NCBI GenBank assembly: GCA_944320945.1
Contig: CALUJK010000096.1
Location: forward strand, 1 to 52,407
DNA from: an uncultured Bacteroides sp.
Lineage (GTDB): Bacteria; Bacteroidota; Bacteroidia; Bacteroidales; Bacteroidaceae
Length of the DNA stretch: 52,407 nt
Reading direction: 5' to 3'
Shown here piece by piece: positions 44,535 to 52,407 of the stretch. A program made the position numbers and the translations under genes. Every line of letters starts with the position of its first letter. The first letter of the stretch is position 1. A model generated the notes under the pieces. That model did not search any database and had not been told where the DNA came from. It was given only the letters and a program-made list of their open reading frames with translations.

Positions 44535-44955
44535 AATCGGTCTGTCGGTTACAAATGAATAAGATTACGAATGAACGAAAACAAAAGTACGACAAATCGA
44601 TAAAAAAACGCCCAAACGGCGTGGAAAAAAGAGGCGCCGGCCACAGCTGCCTGTTCAACGTGACGGGACAGTATAAAGGATTCTAAAAAAACAGGGCAAT
44701 CTGCCCGTCATATGGGGAAAGATGTTATCTTTGTGGGTAAGCAGTTTTAAAATAGAGACTGACTATCAGCATGTGTCATGCTGGATGAAAATGTGAAGTA
44801 TCACCCAACGAGAGAAATAAGCAGGAGATCCTTCACGTCGTTCAGGATGACAATACAATTGGCTTGTTAACTGAACAGCCTTGTGCCCTCGTTTACTTGT
44901 TAACTTGTCAACTGGTAAAAATACACAGCCTTATGCCCTCGTCAACTAATATAAA
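44535..44955. repeat. 421-base intergenic region with short repeats
   Basis: No gene is supported here. The palindrome CAGCATGtgtCATGCTG lies at 44767-44783, and a hairpin-like segment with ATCCT/AGGAT arms at 44828-44848. An 18-base direct repeat ACAGCCTTrTGCCCTCGT occurs at 44875-44892 and 44925-44942, 50 bases apart, with similar bases after each copy. A TATCTTTG box at 44726-44733 may be the -7 element of the regulator gene at 44956, giving a leader of about 215 bases that contains these repeats. Confidence 0.55.
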
Positions 44956-45831
44956 ATGAACCCGAACAAAGCCCTCCTGATAACCCTGCTGCTGGCCATA
45001 TCGGCCTTCGCCTTTGGCTACCGCAGCTACACACAGGCCGAGCAACGCATCGCCGCCGACCTGAGCCAGGCCCTGCAACAAACCGTCATCGCCCAACGGC
45101 ACCTGTGGCTGAACACCGACAGCATCCGCGCCTACACCCATCTGCAAAAACTGATGGGAACGCCGGTCACCGTGAGCAGTGCCAATCACCTCTTTGCCGC
45201 TGCACTGACGTTAGCGCCGCTCAAGGACGTGTCGCACCTCTCCCTGCACATTCACCGCAAAGACGAGCCGCAGACGGTTGCCCGCGAAACGCCGTCGGGC
45301 TACATTGCCGGCGACACGCTGCTCTATCTCAATGCCGATAGCGAGGGTGTGACACTGGCTTTCCGCGGATATGCCCGTTGTTCGGCAGGACTCATCCTCC
45401 GTCTGGCCGACCTGACCATCCCCGCCGTGCTGATGCTTTGCACGGTGGCGTGGGGAGTATTCGCCTTTTTCCGTTGTCGGCGCACATCGTCGGTACGTCG
45501 GAATACCTCCGCAATGACAGATGAGGACGAGTGTATCACGTTCGGCAATCTGACCCTCTCCACCCGCGAAGCCTGCTTCTACGACGAACGTCGCGAGAAA
45601 TTGCGCCTCACCCCCATGCAATATGCCCTGATGGAGATGTTCTACCTCTCCCCCACCCGCCGGCTCTCCAAACCCGACATCTGTCAGGCGCTGTGGCCGG
45701 GCAAGGAGAATGCCGACGAGACGCTCTACACCCTCATCCGACGGCTGAAACCCGTGGTAGAGTCGCACAGCAATCTGCACATCACGACAGACCGCGGACG
45801 CTCGTATGGGCTGGAGCTGGGTACGATGTAA
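44956..45831 (+). CDS. Membrane-anchored winged-helix transcriptional regulator
   Basis: A 291-residue protein with an unusual layout: a transmembrane helix (about 6-22), a periplasmic domain (about 24-147), a second helix (about 148-172), and a cytoplasmic C-terminal OmpR/PhoB-type winged helix (about 192-290, with LRLTPMQYALMEMFYLSP, SKPDICQALWPGKEN and DETLYTLIRRLKPVVE). It has no receiver or kinase domain, so it is a one-component membrane sensor resembling ToxR/CadC but with the DNA-binding part at the C-terminus. It precedes DUF4251 and the outer-membrane barrel gene, and the operator-like repeats before the latter are its most likely target. The signal it senses is unknown. Confidence 0.8.
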   Translation: MNPNKALLITLLLAISAFAFGYRSYTQAEQRIAADLSQALQQTVIAQRHLWLNTDSIRAYTHLQKLMGTPVTVSSANHLFAAALTLAPLKDVSHLSLHIHRKDEPQTVARETPSGYIAGDTLLYLNADSEGVTLAFRGYARCSAGLILRLADLTIPAVLMLCTVAWGVFAFFRCRRTSSVRRNTSAMTDEDECITFGNLTLSTREACFYDERREKLRLTPMQYALMEMFYLSPTRRLSKPDICQALWPGKENADETLYTLIRRLKPVVESHSNLHITTDRGRSYGLELGTM

Positions 45832-45882
45832 CCCTTTCGCATGAATCTTCAAAAAACATTTAACCCTTAAAACCATAACTGT

Positions 45883-46377
45883 ATGAAAACGTATCATTCA
45901 CTCATCCTCGCCTCACTGTTCTGCCTTTGCGGTGTCTTGTCCCTCTCCGCCCAAAGCCGCAGCGAAAAGAAAGCCCGCACGGAGCAGGCCGTCCGCCAGT
46001 CACTGGAAAAGAAGGCATATACCATCGACGTCAACTACATGAATCCCCGACGCGGACCGGGACGTGCCCTGACCGACAGCTACACGCTGACCGTGCGCAA
46101 CGACTCGCTCCTCTCCTACCTGCCCTATGTAGGCGAGGCATACGCCGTGCCCTACGGTGGCGGCAAAGCGCTGAACCTCGATGCCCCCATCACCCAATAC
46201 ACCGCTGAAGCGGGCAAGAAGGGCCGCACCACCATCTCCATCAAAACGGAGAACGAAGAGGACAAATACATCTACACGCTTACCATCTTTCCCGACGGCA
46301 GCACCACCATCCACGTACAGCCCACGCAACGGCAGTCCATCTCGTTCAACGGGGAGATGCGGATAGACGAAGAATAG
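45883..46377 (+). CDS. DUF4251-domain exported protein
   Basis: A 164-residue exported protein (signal 1-23, after LSLSAQ). The body VDVNYMNPRRGPGRALTDSY-like segment, YLPYVGEAYAVPYGGGKALN and the closing ISFNGEM strand are typical of DUF4251, a Bacteroidetes family of beta-rich periplasmic or surface proteins with unknown function. It starts 51 bases after the regulator gene and is probably co-transcribed with it. A terminator follows. Confidence 0.85.
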   Translation: MKTYHSLILASLFCLCGVLSLSAQSRSEKKARTEQAVRQSLEKKAYTIDVNYMNPRRGPGRALTDSYTLTVRNDSLLSYLPYVGEAYAVPYGGGKALNLDAPITQYTAEAGKKGRTTISIKTENEEDKYIYTLTIFPDGSTTIHVQPTQRQSISFNGEMRIDEE

Positions 46378-46390
46378 CCCACAGCCGCAC

Positions 46391-46413
46391 AGACGGCAGG
46401 GAGACCGTCTTTG
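46391..46413 (+). terminator. Short terminator after DUF4251 gene
   Basis: AGACGG (46391-46396) and CCGTCT (46405-46410) form a 6-bp stem with an 8-base loop and TTTG after it. It separates the regulator-DUF4251 unit from the barrel gene. The stem is short, so some read-through is likely. Confidence 0.5.
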
Positions 46414-46461
46414 TCAGCCAATTGTCAGGGAAATGTCAGACAGTTATCAGGCGATTGTCCC
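46412..46461 (+). promoter_or_regulatory. Five direct half-sites at 11-bp period (OmpR/PhoB-type operator)
   Basis: TGTCAG at 46412, 46423 and 46434, TATCAG at 46445 and TGTCCC at 46456 begin exactly 11 bp apart. Tandem 6-7 bp half-sites at an 11-bp period are how OmpR/PhoB winged helices bind DNA, the pho box being the standard example. The array lies 62 bases before the ATG of the barrel gene and just upstream of a weak -7 box TAACTTCG (46484-46491). Confidence 0.7.
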
Positions 46462-46477
46462 ATGTGAGGAACAAAGA

Positions 46478-46519
46478 GAGGAGTAACTTCGCCGGCAAAA
46501 TCCAAACAAGTTACTCCTC
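46478..46519 (+). promoter_or_regulatory. Perfect 12-bp inverted repeat before the barrel gene
   Basis: GAGGAGTAACTT (46478-46489) and AAGTTACTCCTC (46508-46519) are exact reverse complements with an 18-base spacer, ending 3 bases before the ATG at 46523. The left arm overlaps the TAACTTCG -7-like box. If transcription starts upstream of it, the RNA folds into a hairpin at the ribosome site. If it starts from this box, the repeat acts only in DNA. Confidence 0.65.
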
Positions 46520-46522
46520 ATC

Positions 46523-48904
46523 ATGAAAAAAATTACTCTACTCATTACACTGCTGTTTGCCCTTGCACGGACTGTCATGGGGCAGACTGTCCAACCTGCA
46601 ACTCCTGCTGCCGACAGTACCGCCCGCACCGTGACGGGCATCATCATCGACGAACAGCATCAGCCCATCGAACTGGCCAACGTCACTCTGCTGGCAACGG
46701 ACTCCACCTTTATACAAGGTACATGCAGCACGGCAGACGGCCGCTTCACCCTGACGCTGCCTGCTGACAACAAGAGATATCTGCTGCAAGTCTCCTCCAT
46801 CGGCTACCGCACCGCGTGCCGCCCCTGCCCCATCGACGGGGGTGATACGGGCGAATGGCTGCTACAGACGGACAACATCCTGCTGCAAGAGGCCACCGTC
46901 ACCGCCCGCCGGCCGCAATACAAGCTGAAGCAAGGACGGCTGGAGACGGAAGTACGGCACACCCTACTCTCCACCCTGAACAATGCCAATGACGTATTGC
47001 AACACATTCCCGGTGTGCGCTCCTCGGACGAAGGATATACGGTGTTTGGCAAGGGGACACCCATCATCTACATCGACAACCGGCGGCTGCAAGACACCGA
47101 CGAACTGGCACAGCTCTCTGCCGCCGACATCCTGCGGGTGGAACTGATAACCAATCCGGGAGCGGAATACGAGGCCGACGTACATGCCGTGATACGCATC
47201 CGCACCGTCAAGGGACGGCGTGATGGACTGGGAGGCACCATCGACTTAGGAGGTTCACAGGGACGGCGGTTTGCCTACAACGGACGCATCGGGCTGAACT
47301 ATCAGCAGGGAGGATTCGCCCTACAAGCCTCGGCTCACGGCATGCACGTCAACGAACGACGGGAACAGACAGCCACGTATGACATTGCCACCGCCACCGA
47401 CCGCATCTTACTGAACAACGAAGCGGACTTCAACAACCACGACCACCAACTGCTGGGCGGCGGAAAAGTCAATCTGAGCTATGACTTCAACCCGCATCAC
47501 AGCATCGGTGCTTCCTATCAATATACCCGCATACCGGATTTCCGACTGGATTCCAAGTCGCAATACTCCACCCGGCGCGGCAACACGGTGCAGGACTACA
47601 CCGACTACACCAGCAGCGCCGTCCAGCAAAGCACCAACCATCAACTGAATGCCTACTATCAGGGAGACGTCGGACAATTGCACATCGACCTCACAGCCGA
47701 CTATGCACAAAGCACCGGTCGCTTCCGGCAAGATGCGCAGGAGATTTGTACCGAGGTGGAAACCGACACGGAGACTTACCGTGACATCAACTCGGACAAC
47801 CGCTCACGCAGCCGTCTGTATGCCGCCAAGCTGATACTCAGTTATCCCGTGTGGAAAGGTACGCTGAAAGTGGGCGGCGACTACACATTCATCCGCCGGA
47901 ACGACCGCTCCGTCAACCGGCAGGGCATCTTGCCCGACACGGACAGCCGCATCGATGAGAGCAAGGGAGCTGCCTTTGCCGAATATGCAGCCACCCTCGG
48001 CAAGGTCAGTGCCACAGCGGGACTGCGTTACGAACATGCCCGCTCGCGCTACTACGAAGCCGGTGTCTATATGCCCGAGCAGAGCCGCACGTACGACGAC
48101 TGGTGTCCCAATGTCTCCATCGACTTCCCCGTGGGCAAAGTGCAGGGCAGCCTCAGCTACACGGTAAAGACCAATCGCCCGTCGTTCTCCAACCTGCGCA
48201 GTTCGCTGAACTACAATAACCGATATGTGTATGAAGGAGGCAATCCGCTGTTACAGCCCGAGACGGTGCACCATCTGCAACTCTCCGCCCTGTGGAAATG
48301 GGTACAGGTCAATCTGGCCTACCGCAACCGGCGGCATGCCATCATCTTTCAGACAAGGGAATGGGAGGAGAATCCGGATATCGTCATCTTCAGTTCCGAC
48401 AACTATCCGCGGATGCAGCAGCTCAATGCTTCGCTGTTCCTCTCGCCTACCGTCGGATGGTGGCAACCGCAGGCGGGTGTATTCTTCACCCAACCGTTCT
48501 TCACCCTGACGAACATGGGCGAGCAGGTGCGTATGAATCAGGCTAATTTCTACTTTGTGCTGCAAAACACGTTCACCCTGCCGCGCAAATGGATTCTCTC
48601 CCTCGATGCCGATTATCAGACGGAGGGCGATATGGGTGCCATGCATCAGCTTCCTTATTGGGGGATTGATGTGGGGATTCGTCGGCAGTTCTTGGATAAA
48701 CGGCTTACGGTACGCCTGCAAGCCACGGATATATTTCATACGCGCAACCAGTCGTTTACACTCCGCGGCAGTCGCATGACGTATCGCAAGGATAACCGGC
48801 CGGATTCGCGCAGTGTTTCGCTCACGCTCTCCTATCGGTTCAATGCGGCGGCACGGCAGTACAAAGGACGACATGCGTCAGAGGCGGATATGCAGCGGAT
48901 GTAG
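46523..48904 (+). CDS. Outer-membrane beta-barrel receptor (OMP_b-brl_3 family)
   Basis: A 793-residue outer-membrane protein (signal 1-20). Residues about 30-115 are a carboxypeptidase-regulatory-like domain (VTGIIIDEQHQPIELANVTL), 135-230 a TonB-receptor plug-like region (VLQHIPGVRSSDEGYTVFGK, LITNPGAEYEADVHAVIRIR), and the rest a barrel with many aromatic strands (YTVKTNRPSFSNLRSSLNYNN). The family is related to TonB-dependent receptors but is not of the SusC class and has no SusD partner. Its ligand is unknown. Control by the membrane winged-helix regulator is inferred from the half-site array. It converges with the lyase gene, five bases apart. Confidence 0.85.
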   Translation: MKKITLLITLLFALARTVMGQTVQPATPAADSTARTVTGIIIDEQHQPIELANVTLLATDSTFIQGTCSTADGRFTLTLPADNKRYLLQVSSIGYRTACRPCPIDGGDTGEWLLQTDNILLQEATVTARRPQYKLKQGRLETEVRHTLLSTLNNANDVLQHIPGVRSSDEGYTVFGKGTPIIYIDNRRLQDTDELAQLSAADILRVELITNPGAEYEADVHAVIRIRTVKGRRDGLGGTIDLGGSQGRRFAYNGRIGLNYQQGGFALQASAHGMHVNERREQTATYDIATATDRILLNNEADFNNHDHQLLGGGKVNLSYDFNPHHSIGASYQYTRIPDFRLDSKSQYSTRRGNTVQDYTDYTSSAVQQSTNHQLNAYYQGDVGQLHIDLTADYAQSTGRFRQDAQEICTEVETDTETYRDINSDNRSRSRLYAAKLILSYPVWKGTLKVGGDYTFIRRNDRSVNRQGILPDTDSRIDESKGAAFAEYAATLGKVSATAGLRYEHARSRYYEAGVYMPEQSRTYDDWCPNVSIDFPVGKVQGSLSYTVKTNRPSFSNLRSSLNYNNRYVYEGGNPLLQPETVHHLQLSALWKWVQVNLAYRNRRHAIIFQTREWEENPDIVIFSSDNYPRMQQLNASLFLSPTVGWWQPQAGVFFTQPFFTLTNMGEQVRMNQANFYFVLQNTFTLPRKWILSLDADYQTEGDMGAMHQLPYWGIDVGIRRQFLDKRLTVRLQATDIFHTRNQSFTLRGSRMTYRKDNRPDSRSVSLTLSYRFNAAARQYKGRHASEADMQRM

Positions 48905-48909
48905 GATAC

Positions 48910-50850
48910 TTAATCGGACAGCCGTGTCACAGCCAGGCTGCTTTGCCCGATGGCCTGTGAAGATAAGATGGTGAAGCGAATGCGGGTCAACTCTTTCTGC
49001 TGCCACGAATGGAGCAGTTTCGGGTCTGTCAGCTCGATGGTTTCAACGGCCGGAGAAAGTTTCTTTTTGTCGTATTCCAATCGAAACCTGCCGGCCTCGC
49101 AGGTCAAAGTGATATTCTTCTGGCCGTCCATCTCCACCTTGCCACACGTCATCAAGTTCAGCAAAGTAGGCACTTTGCAGGCGGAGAGTTTCCAACGATC
49201 GACCATGACAAAACTTTTCTTCCGGTGCAAAGTATAACTGCGTATCCAGCTCTCGACCTGCGCTTCCGGCGGATATGCGCCGGCAATGTCTATCTGGTAG
49301 GAAACGGTTCTGCCTTTGGCCACATACTTCTGTCCGCGTGCGGCAAAACGCTTCCCGTTTTTCTGAGCCACCCCATTGATGGTGGGCAGGTTATGGTAAT
49401 CGGACTGCATGGTCCATATTGTGTACCGCTCCGGCCCGAAAGTCTGGCGGGTGTAAGTGCCCACACCTACATCTATCAGCACAGGCTTGGCATTGTAGTA
49501 AAGGATGCACGAACCCACATCGTTGTGGTTGTGACTCTCTCCGTTATGTCCGCCTTTCGCTGCGAAATAAAAGCCGTCGGTCGTTCCTCTAGCATCGCGA
49601 GCCACACAGATTTGAGTGTCCTCGAACCAGTATGTGCCCACTAACGCGGCACCCGGCTGCTGACCGACGATGTCTTTATACATGAACAGTTCGTCCAATG
49701 CCGTGGCAAAATAGCCGTTCACACCATTCTTAAAATCCTGGTTCTGCCGAGCCATGTAGGCGGCAAACCGCATCATCTCTGAGTCGCCTATCCGCCGGCC
49801 AAACTGATAAAGGATGCCAGGGCTGGGGTTAACTTTGGGGGAAGAATCCGCAAAGTTCACAAAATAGCTGCCGCCCACATACACGCGATAGATGTATTGC
49901 GCCATGTTGCGCAACAGGGGGGAGTCGAAAATGTTCACCCGATTATCTGTTACCTTGGACAACAGTTCGAGAAACTTCAAGGCATAGCCCGACGCCCCAC
50001 TCCAGTAAGTGGGGCCTTCATCGCAGGCTCCGTCCTCGTGATACATGCTAAAGAAGAAATCAGTGGAGCGCATCAGTTTCCACACTCCCTGCTGTACACG
50101 CTCCGGATTCTCCTCGACCAGCATCAAGGCTTGCAGCACGTTGTAGTTAATCCAAGGATTCCAGTTGTTTACCTGCTGCCCATAGAAACCCATCCACCAG
50201 TAATCATCGCGCGCAAAGTAGGGATCTATCAGCTTCGTACGGACTTCCTGCAAAATACGTTTATTTATCAGCGGACTCACCTTGTCGAACTCCTCTCTCA
50301 GGAAATAGTATGTCCATGCCATTTGCGCTCCGATGTCGCCCACTACCAGCTCAAGAGTCGGCTCATCGCGGTCAGGCAGACCGGAACGGTCTTTTTGGAA
50401 ACTGAGGTGCGCCGAATGTATCCACGAAGTTTCGCATAGAAACCACACCCCGTCTATGATGGCGTCCATGAAGCGTCCCTCACCCTCTACCAATTCGGCC
50501 AGTGTCAATGCCTGCAAGGCTTTGTGATTGGCACGCCCAGTGCGAATTTCGCCGGTACGTTTAAAGGCAAGATAGTCCGAAGCCAAGTCCGGCTTCCATT
50601 CATGCTTCAGCATCCGCTCGCCGTTGCGAATGATTTTCACGGCCATCGTGGAATCTACCTGCTCCCGCCAGGCATCGCGGTCAGCATAAGCAGGATAGTC
50701 CACCCATTGCTGTTCGTAAAGAAGAGCGCGTCCTAAATCTTCATAAGAAATGGCCTGTTCGAGAAGATGTCTTTCGACAGCTTGGGTTGAAAGGCAGAAA
50801 AAGGTCGCGAACAGGATACTCGACCATCGCAAAACTTCGATTCTTTTCAT
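48910..50850 (-). CDS. Heparinase II/III-like polysaccharide lyase
   Basis: A 646-residue exported protein (signal 1-24). The N-terminal alpha/alpha toroid (about 60-400, with WNPWINYNVLQALMLVEENPE and CDEGPTYWSGASGYALKF) is followed by the beta-sandwich domain with the family's AAKGGHNGESHNHNDVGSCI motif and LIDVGVGTYTRQTFGPERY. These lyases cleave uronic-acid-containing chains. Which one cannot be told, since no sulfatase, uronyl hydrolase or SusC/D pair is adjacent. A TACATTTG box at 50900 to 50893 may be its -7 element, divergent from the XRE-cupin gene. Confidence 0.8.
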   Translation of the reverse strand: MKRIEVLRWSSILFATFFCLSTQAVERHLLEQAISYEDLGRALLYEQQWVDYPAYADRDAWREQVDSTMAVKIIRNGERMLKHEWKPDLASDYLAFKRTGEIRTGRANHKALQALTLAELVEGEGRFMDAIIDGVWFLCETSWIHSAHLSFQKDRSGLPDRDEPTLELVVGDIGAQMAWTYYFLREEFDKVSPLINKRILQEVRTKLIDPYFARDDYWWMGFYGQQVNNWNPWINYNVLQALMLVEENPERVQQGVWKLMRSTDFFFSMYHEDGACDEGPTYWSGASGYALKFLELLSKVTDNRVNIFDSPLLRNMAQYIYRVYVGGSYFVNFADSSPKVNPSPGILYQFGRRIGDSEMMRFAAYMARQNQDFKNGVNGYFATALDELFMYKDIVGQQPGAALVGTYWFEDTQICVARDARGTTDGFYFAAKGGHNGESHNHNDVGSCILYYNAKPVLIDVGVGTYTRQTFGPERYTIWTMQSDYHNLPTINGVAQKNGKRFAARGQKYVAKGRTVSYQIDIAGAYPPEAQVESWIRSYTLHRKKSFVMVDRWKLSACKVPTLLNLMTCGKVEMDGQKNITLTCEAGRFRLEYDKKKLSPAVETIELTDPKLLHSWQQKELTRIRFTILSSQAIGQSSLAVTRLSD

Positions 50851-50920
50851 CGGCAGAAATGTAAATGCATTAGAAAGTTATAATCGTCTCCACAAATGTA
50901 AGAATAAAAGTAACAAAGTG

Positions 50921-50951
50921 TTGCATAACGCAGAAGTTTATTCTATTTTTG
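50921..50951 (+). promoter_or_regulatory. Promoter of XRE-cupin gene
   Basis: TTG (50921-50923) and TATTTTTG (50944-50951) are 20 bases apart, a full match to the Bacteroides promoter. The ATG at 51006 is 55 bases downstream. A minus-strand -7 box for the lyase gene lies just to the left. Confidence 0.65.
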
Positions 50952-51005
50952 TAGGCATATACTATAATCTGTCTAACTTTAGAGAGTATCATTAATTTAA
51001 TACCT

Positions 51006-51581
51006 ATGGATACCAGTAAAATTGTGGGAGAGAAAATCAAATCTCTCCGCGAAGGCCAACACATCAGCCGCGAAGAACTGGCCGAACGTTCCGGCCTCGC
51101 CATCGAACAGATAGAACGCATCGAAGAGAACATCGACCTGCCATCGCTTGCACCGCTCATCAAGATTGCACGGGTGCTGGGCGTGCGTCTCGGTACGTTC
51201 CTCGACGACCAGGATGAGACGGGTCCCGCCATCTGCCGCAAATCGGAATTACAAGACAGCATCAGTTTCTCCAACAACGCCATACAGAGCCGCAAGCACA
51301 TGGAGTATCACAGCCTGTCCAAGGCTAAGGCCGGACGACACATGGAGCCATTCATCATCGACGTCACACCGACGGATGACAACGAGTTTGTGCTGTCGTC
51401 ACACGAAGGCGAAGAATTCATCATGGTACTGGAGGGCATCATGGAGATAAACTACGGCAAAAATACGTATCTGCTGGAAGAAGGTGACAGCATCTACTAC
51501 GATTCCATCGTGCCTCACCATGTGCACGGGTATCAAGGGCAAAAGGCAAAAATTCTGGCAGTAATATATACACCTTTGTAA
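51006..51581 (+). CDS. XRE-family regulator with C-terminal cupin
   Basis: A 191-residue cytoplasmic regulator. Residues about 8-65 form the XRE helix-turn-helix ([20 protein letters not shown]), and 105-190 a cupin_2 barrel ([40 protein letters not shown]) with metal-ligand histidines. Such proteins sense a small molecule in the cupin and control neighbouring genes. It is 14 bases before an acyl-CoA synthetase gene, so it probably regulates that gene and itself. The ligand may be an acid or an acyl compound, which is inference from context. Confidence 0.88.
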   Translation: MDTSKIVGEKIKSLREGQHISREELAERSGLAIEQIERIEENIDLPSLAPLIKIARVLGVRLGTFLDDQDETGPAICRKSELQDSISFSNNAIQSRKHMEYHSLSKAKAGRHMEPFIIDVTPTDDNEFVLSSHEGEEFIMVLEGIMEINYGKNTYLLEEGDSIYYDSIVPHHVHGYQGQKAKILAVIYTPL

Positions 51582-51595
51582 ATGAAGAATTAAAA

Positions 51596-52407
51596 ATGCT
51601 GTACGAACGTACCCTCGGCCAATGGCTGGAACATTGGGCCGAAACTACTCCCGATAAAGAATACATTGTTTACTCCGACCGCAACATGCGCTTCACGTGG
51701 AGCCGTTTTAACCGCCGTGTGGACGACATGGCGAAAGGACTTATTGCCATCGGCGTGACCCGCGGGACACACGTGGGCATTTGGGCAGCCAATGTGCCCG
51801 ACTGGTTGACGTTGCTCTATGCCTGCGCCAAAATAGGTGCCGTCTACGTCACCGTCAACACCAACTACAAACAGGCGGAACTGGAATATCTCTGCCAGAA
51901 TTCGGATATGCACACGCTGTGCATCGTCAATGGAGAGAAGGACAGCGATTTCGTGCAAATGACCTATCAGATGCTGCCCGAACTGCGTACCTGCCAACGC
52001 GGCCACCTGAAAAGTGAACGTTTTCCCCGCATGAAAAACGTGGTTTACGTGGGACAGGAAAAGCACCGCGGCATGTACAACACCGCCGAACTGCTGCTAC
52101 TGGGCGAAAACATAGATGACAATCATCTGAACGAACTGAAAGCACAAGTGACGTGTCACGACGTGGTGAACATGCAATACACCAGCGGCACTACCGGTTT
52201 TCCGAAAGGCGTGATGCTGACTCACTATAACATCGCCAACAACGGTTACCTGACGGGCGAACACATGAAGTTTACGCAAGACGACAAACTGTGCGTCAGC
52301 GTTCCGCTGTTCCACTGCTTAGGCGTGGTGCTTGCCACCATGAACTGCCAGACACACGGCTGCACCGAGGTGATGGTGGAACGTTTCGACCCGTTGGTGG
52401 TATTGGC
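51596..52407 (+). CDS. AMP-forming acyl-CoA synthetase, N-terminal part
   Basis: The gene runs off the right edge after 270 codons, beginning [20 protein letters not shown]. It shows the AMP-binding signature [16 protein letters not shown] and [20 protein letters not shown], typical of adenylate-forming acyl-CoA synthetases of medium or long chain acids (FadD-like or FadK-like). It activates a carboxylic acid with ATP and then CoA. The C-terminal domain is not visible, so specificity cannot be judged. The upstream XRE-cupin gene is probably in the same operon. Confidence 0.88.
   Translation, partial: MLYERTLGQWLEHWAETTPDKEYIVYSDRNMRFTWSRFNRRVDDMAKGLIAIGVTRGTHVGIWAANVPDWLTLLYACAKIGAVYVTVNTNYKQAELEYLCQNSDMHTLCIVNGEKDSDFVQMTYQMLPELRTCQRGHLKSERFPRMKNVVYVGQEKHRGMYNTAELLLLGENIDDNHLNELKAQVTCHDVVNMQYTSGTTGFPKGVMLTHYNIANNGYLTGEHMKFTQDDKLCVSVPLFHCLGVVLATMNCQTHGCTEVMVERFDPLVVL

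Noticed and set aside
48251..48874. Minus-strand frame inside the outer-membrane barrel gene
   Set aside because: It lies wholly within the receptor reading frame, and its composition reflects the opposite strand.

Overview
The window is bacterial chromosomal DNA from a Bacteroidales member, very probably a Bacteroides species. The evidence is a SusC/SusD pair, many signal-peptide or lipoprotein glycan enzymes, Bacteroidetes-specific families (DUF4294, DUF4251, DUF4369, DUF6722-like) and repeated TAnnTTTG -7 promoter boxes. No rRNA, tRNA or CRISPR array was seen.

Layout. Positions 1-200 hold the start of an IS982-like transposase, followed by an AT-rich gap with a palindromic repeat and a plus-strand ADP-forming acyl-CoA synthetase (679-2745). 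From 2740 to 31705 everything lies on the minus strand and forms one large polysaccharide utilisation locus (PUL). In transcription order it contains an AraC regulator, a GH3 with a PA14 domain, SusC, SusD, a TIG-domain surface lipoprotein, two paralogous hydrolase-like proteins of no family I can name, GH26, GH5, GH3, a four-gene corrinoid methyl-transfer module, GH26, GH130, a GPH sugar symporter and an epimerase. GH26/GH5 mannanases plus mannobiose 2-epimerase plus GH130 phosphorylase is the known Bacteroides beta-1,4-mannan pathway: mannobiose is epimerised to mannosyl-glucose, which is then phosphorolysed.

The unusual part is 7681-11321. Two URO-D/MtaA-type methyltransferases, a DxHxxG corrinoid protein and a MetH-activation-domain protein sit with tight spacing inside the mannan operon. 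The simplest inference is corrinoid-dependent demethylation of an O-methylated sugar released from the glycan. The promoters of susC and of the GH3-PA14 gene carry the same AraC-like half-site at the same distance from the -7 box, so both units are probably switched on by the AraC protein at 30812-31705.

From 31738 to the right end are chromosomal genes: a ComM/YifB ATPase with a thioredoxin-like lipoprotein, a TPR/OmpA-like lipoprotein, an HHH/barrel protein, DUF4294, a Dph6-like ATPase, a cluster of very small proteins (40499-40941), YitT, a PL10 pectate lyase, rpsO, a GNAT acetyltransferase, a membrane-bound winged-helix regulator with DUF4251 and an outer-membrane barrel receptor, a heparinase II/III-like lyase, and an XRE-cupin regulator before an AMP-forming acyl-CoA synthetase cut by the right edge. 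The receptor gene is preceded by five half-sites at an exact 11-bp period, the layout expected for an OmpR/PhoB-type DNA-binding domain such as that of the regulator two genes upstream.

Three intergenic spaces carry copies of one palindromic repeat family. The PUL is visibly more AT-rich than the genes on either side, which fits acquisition by transfer.
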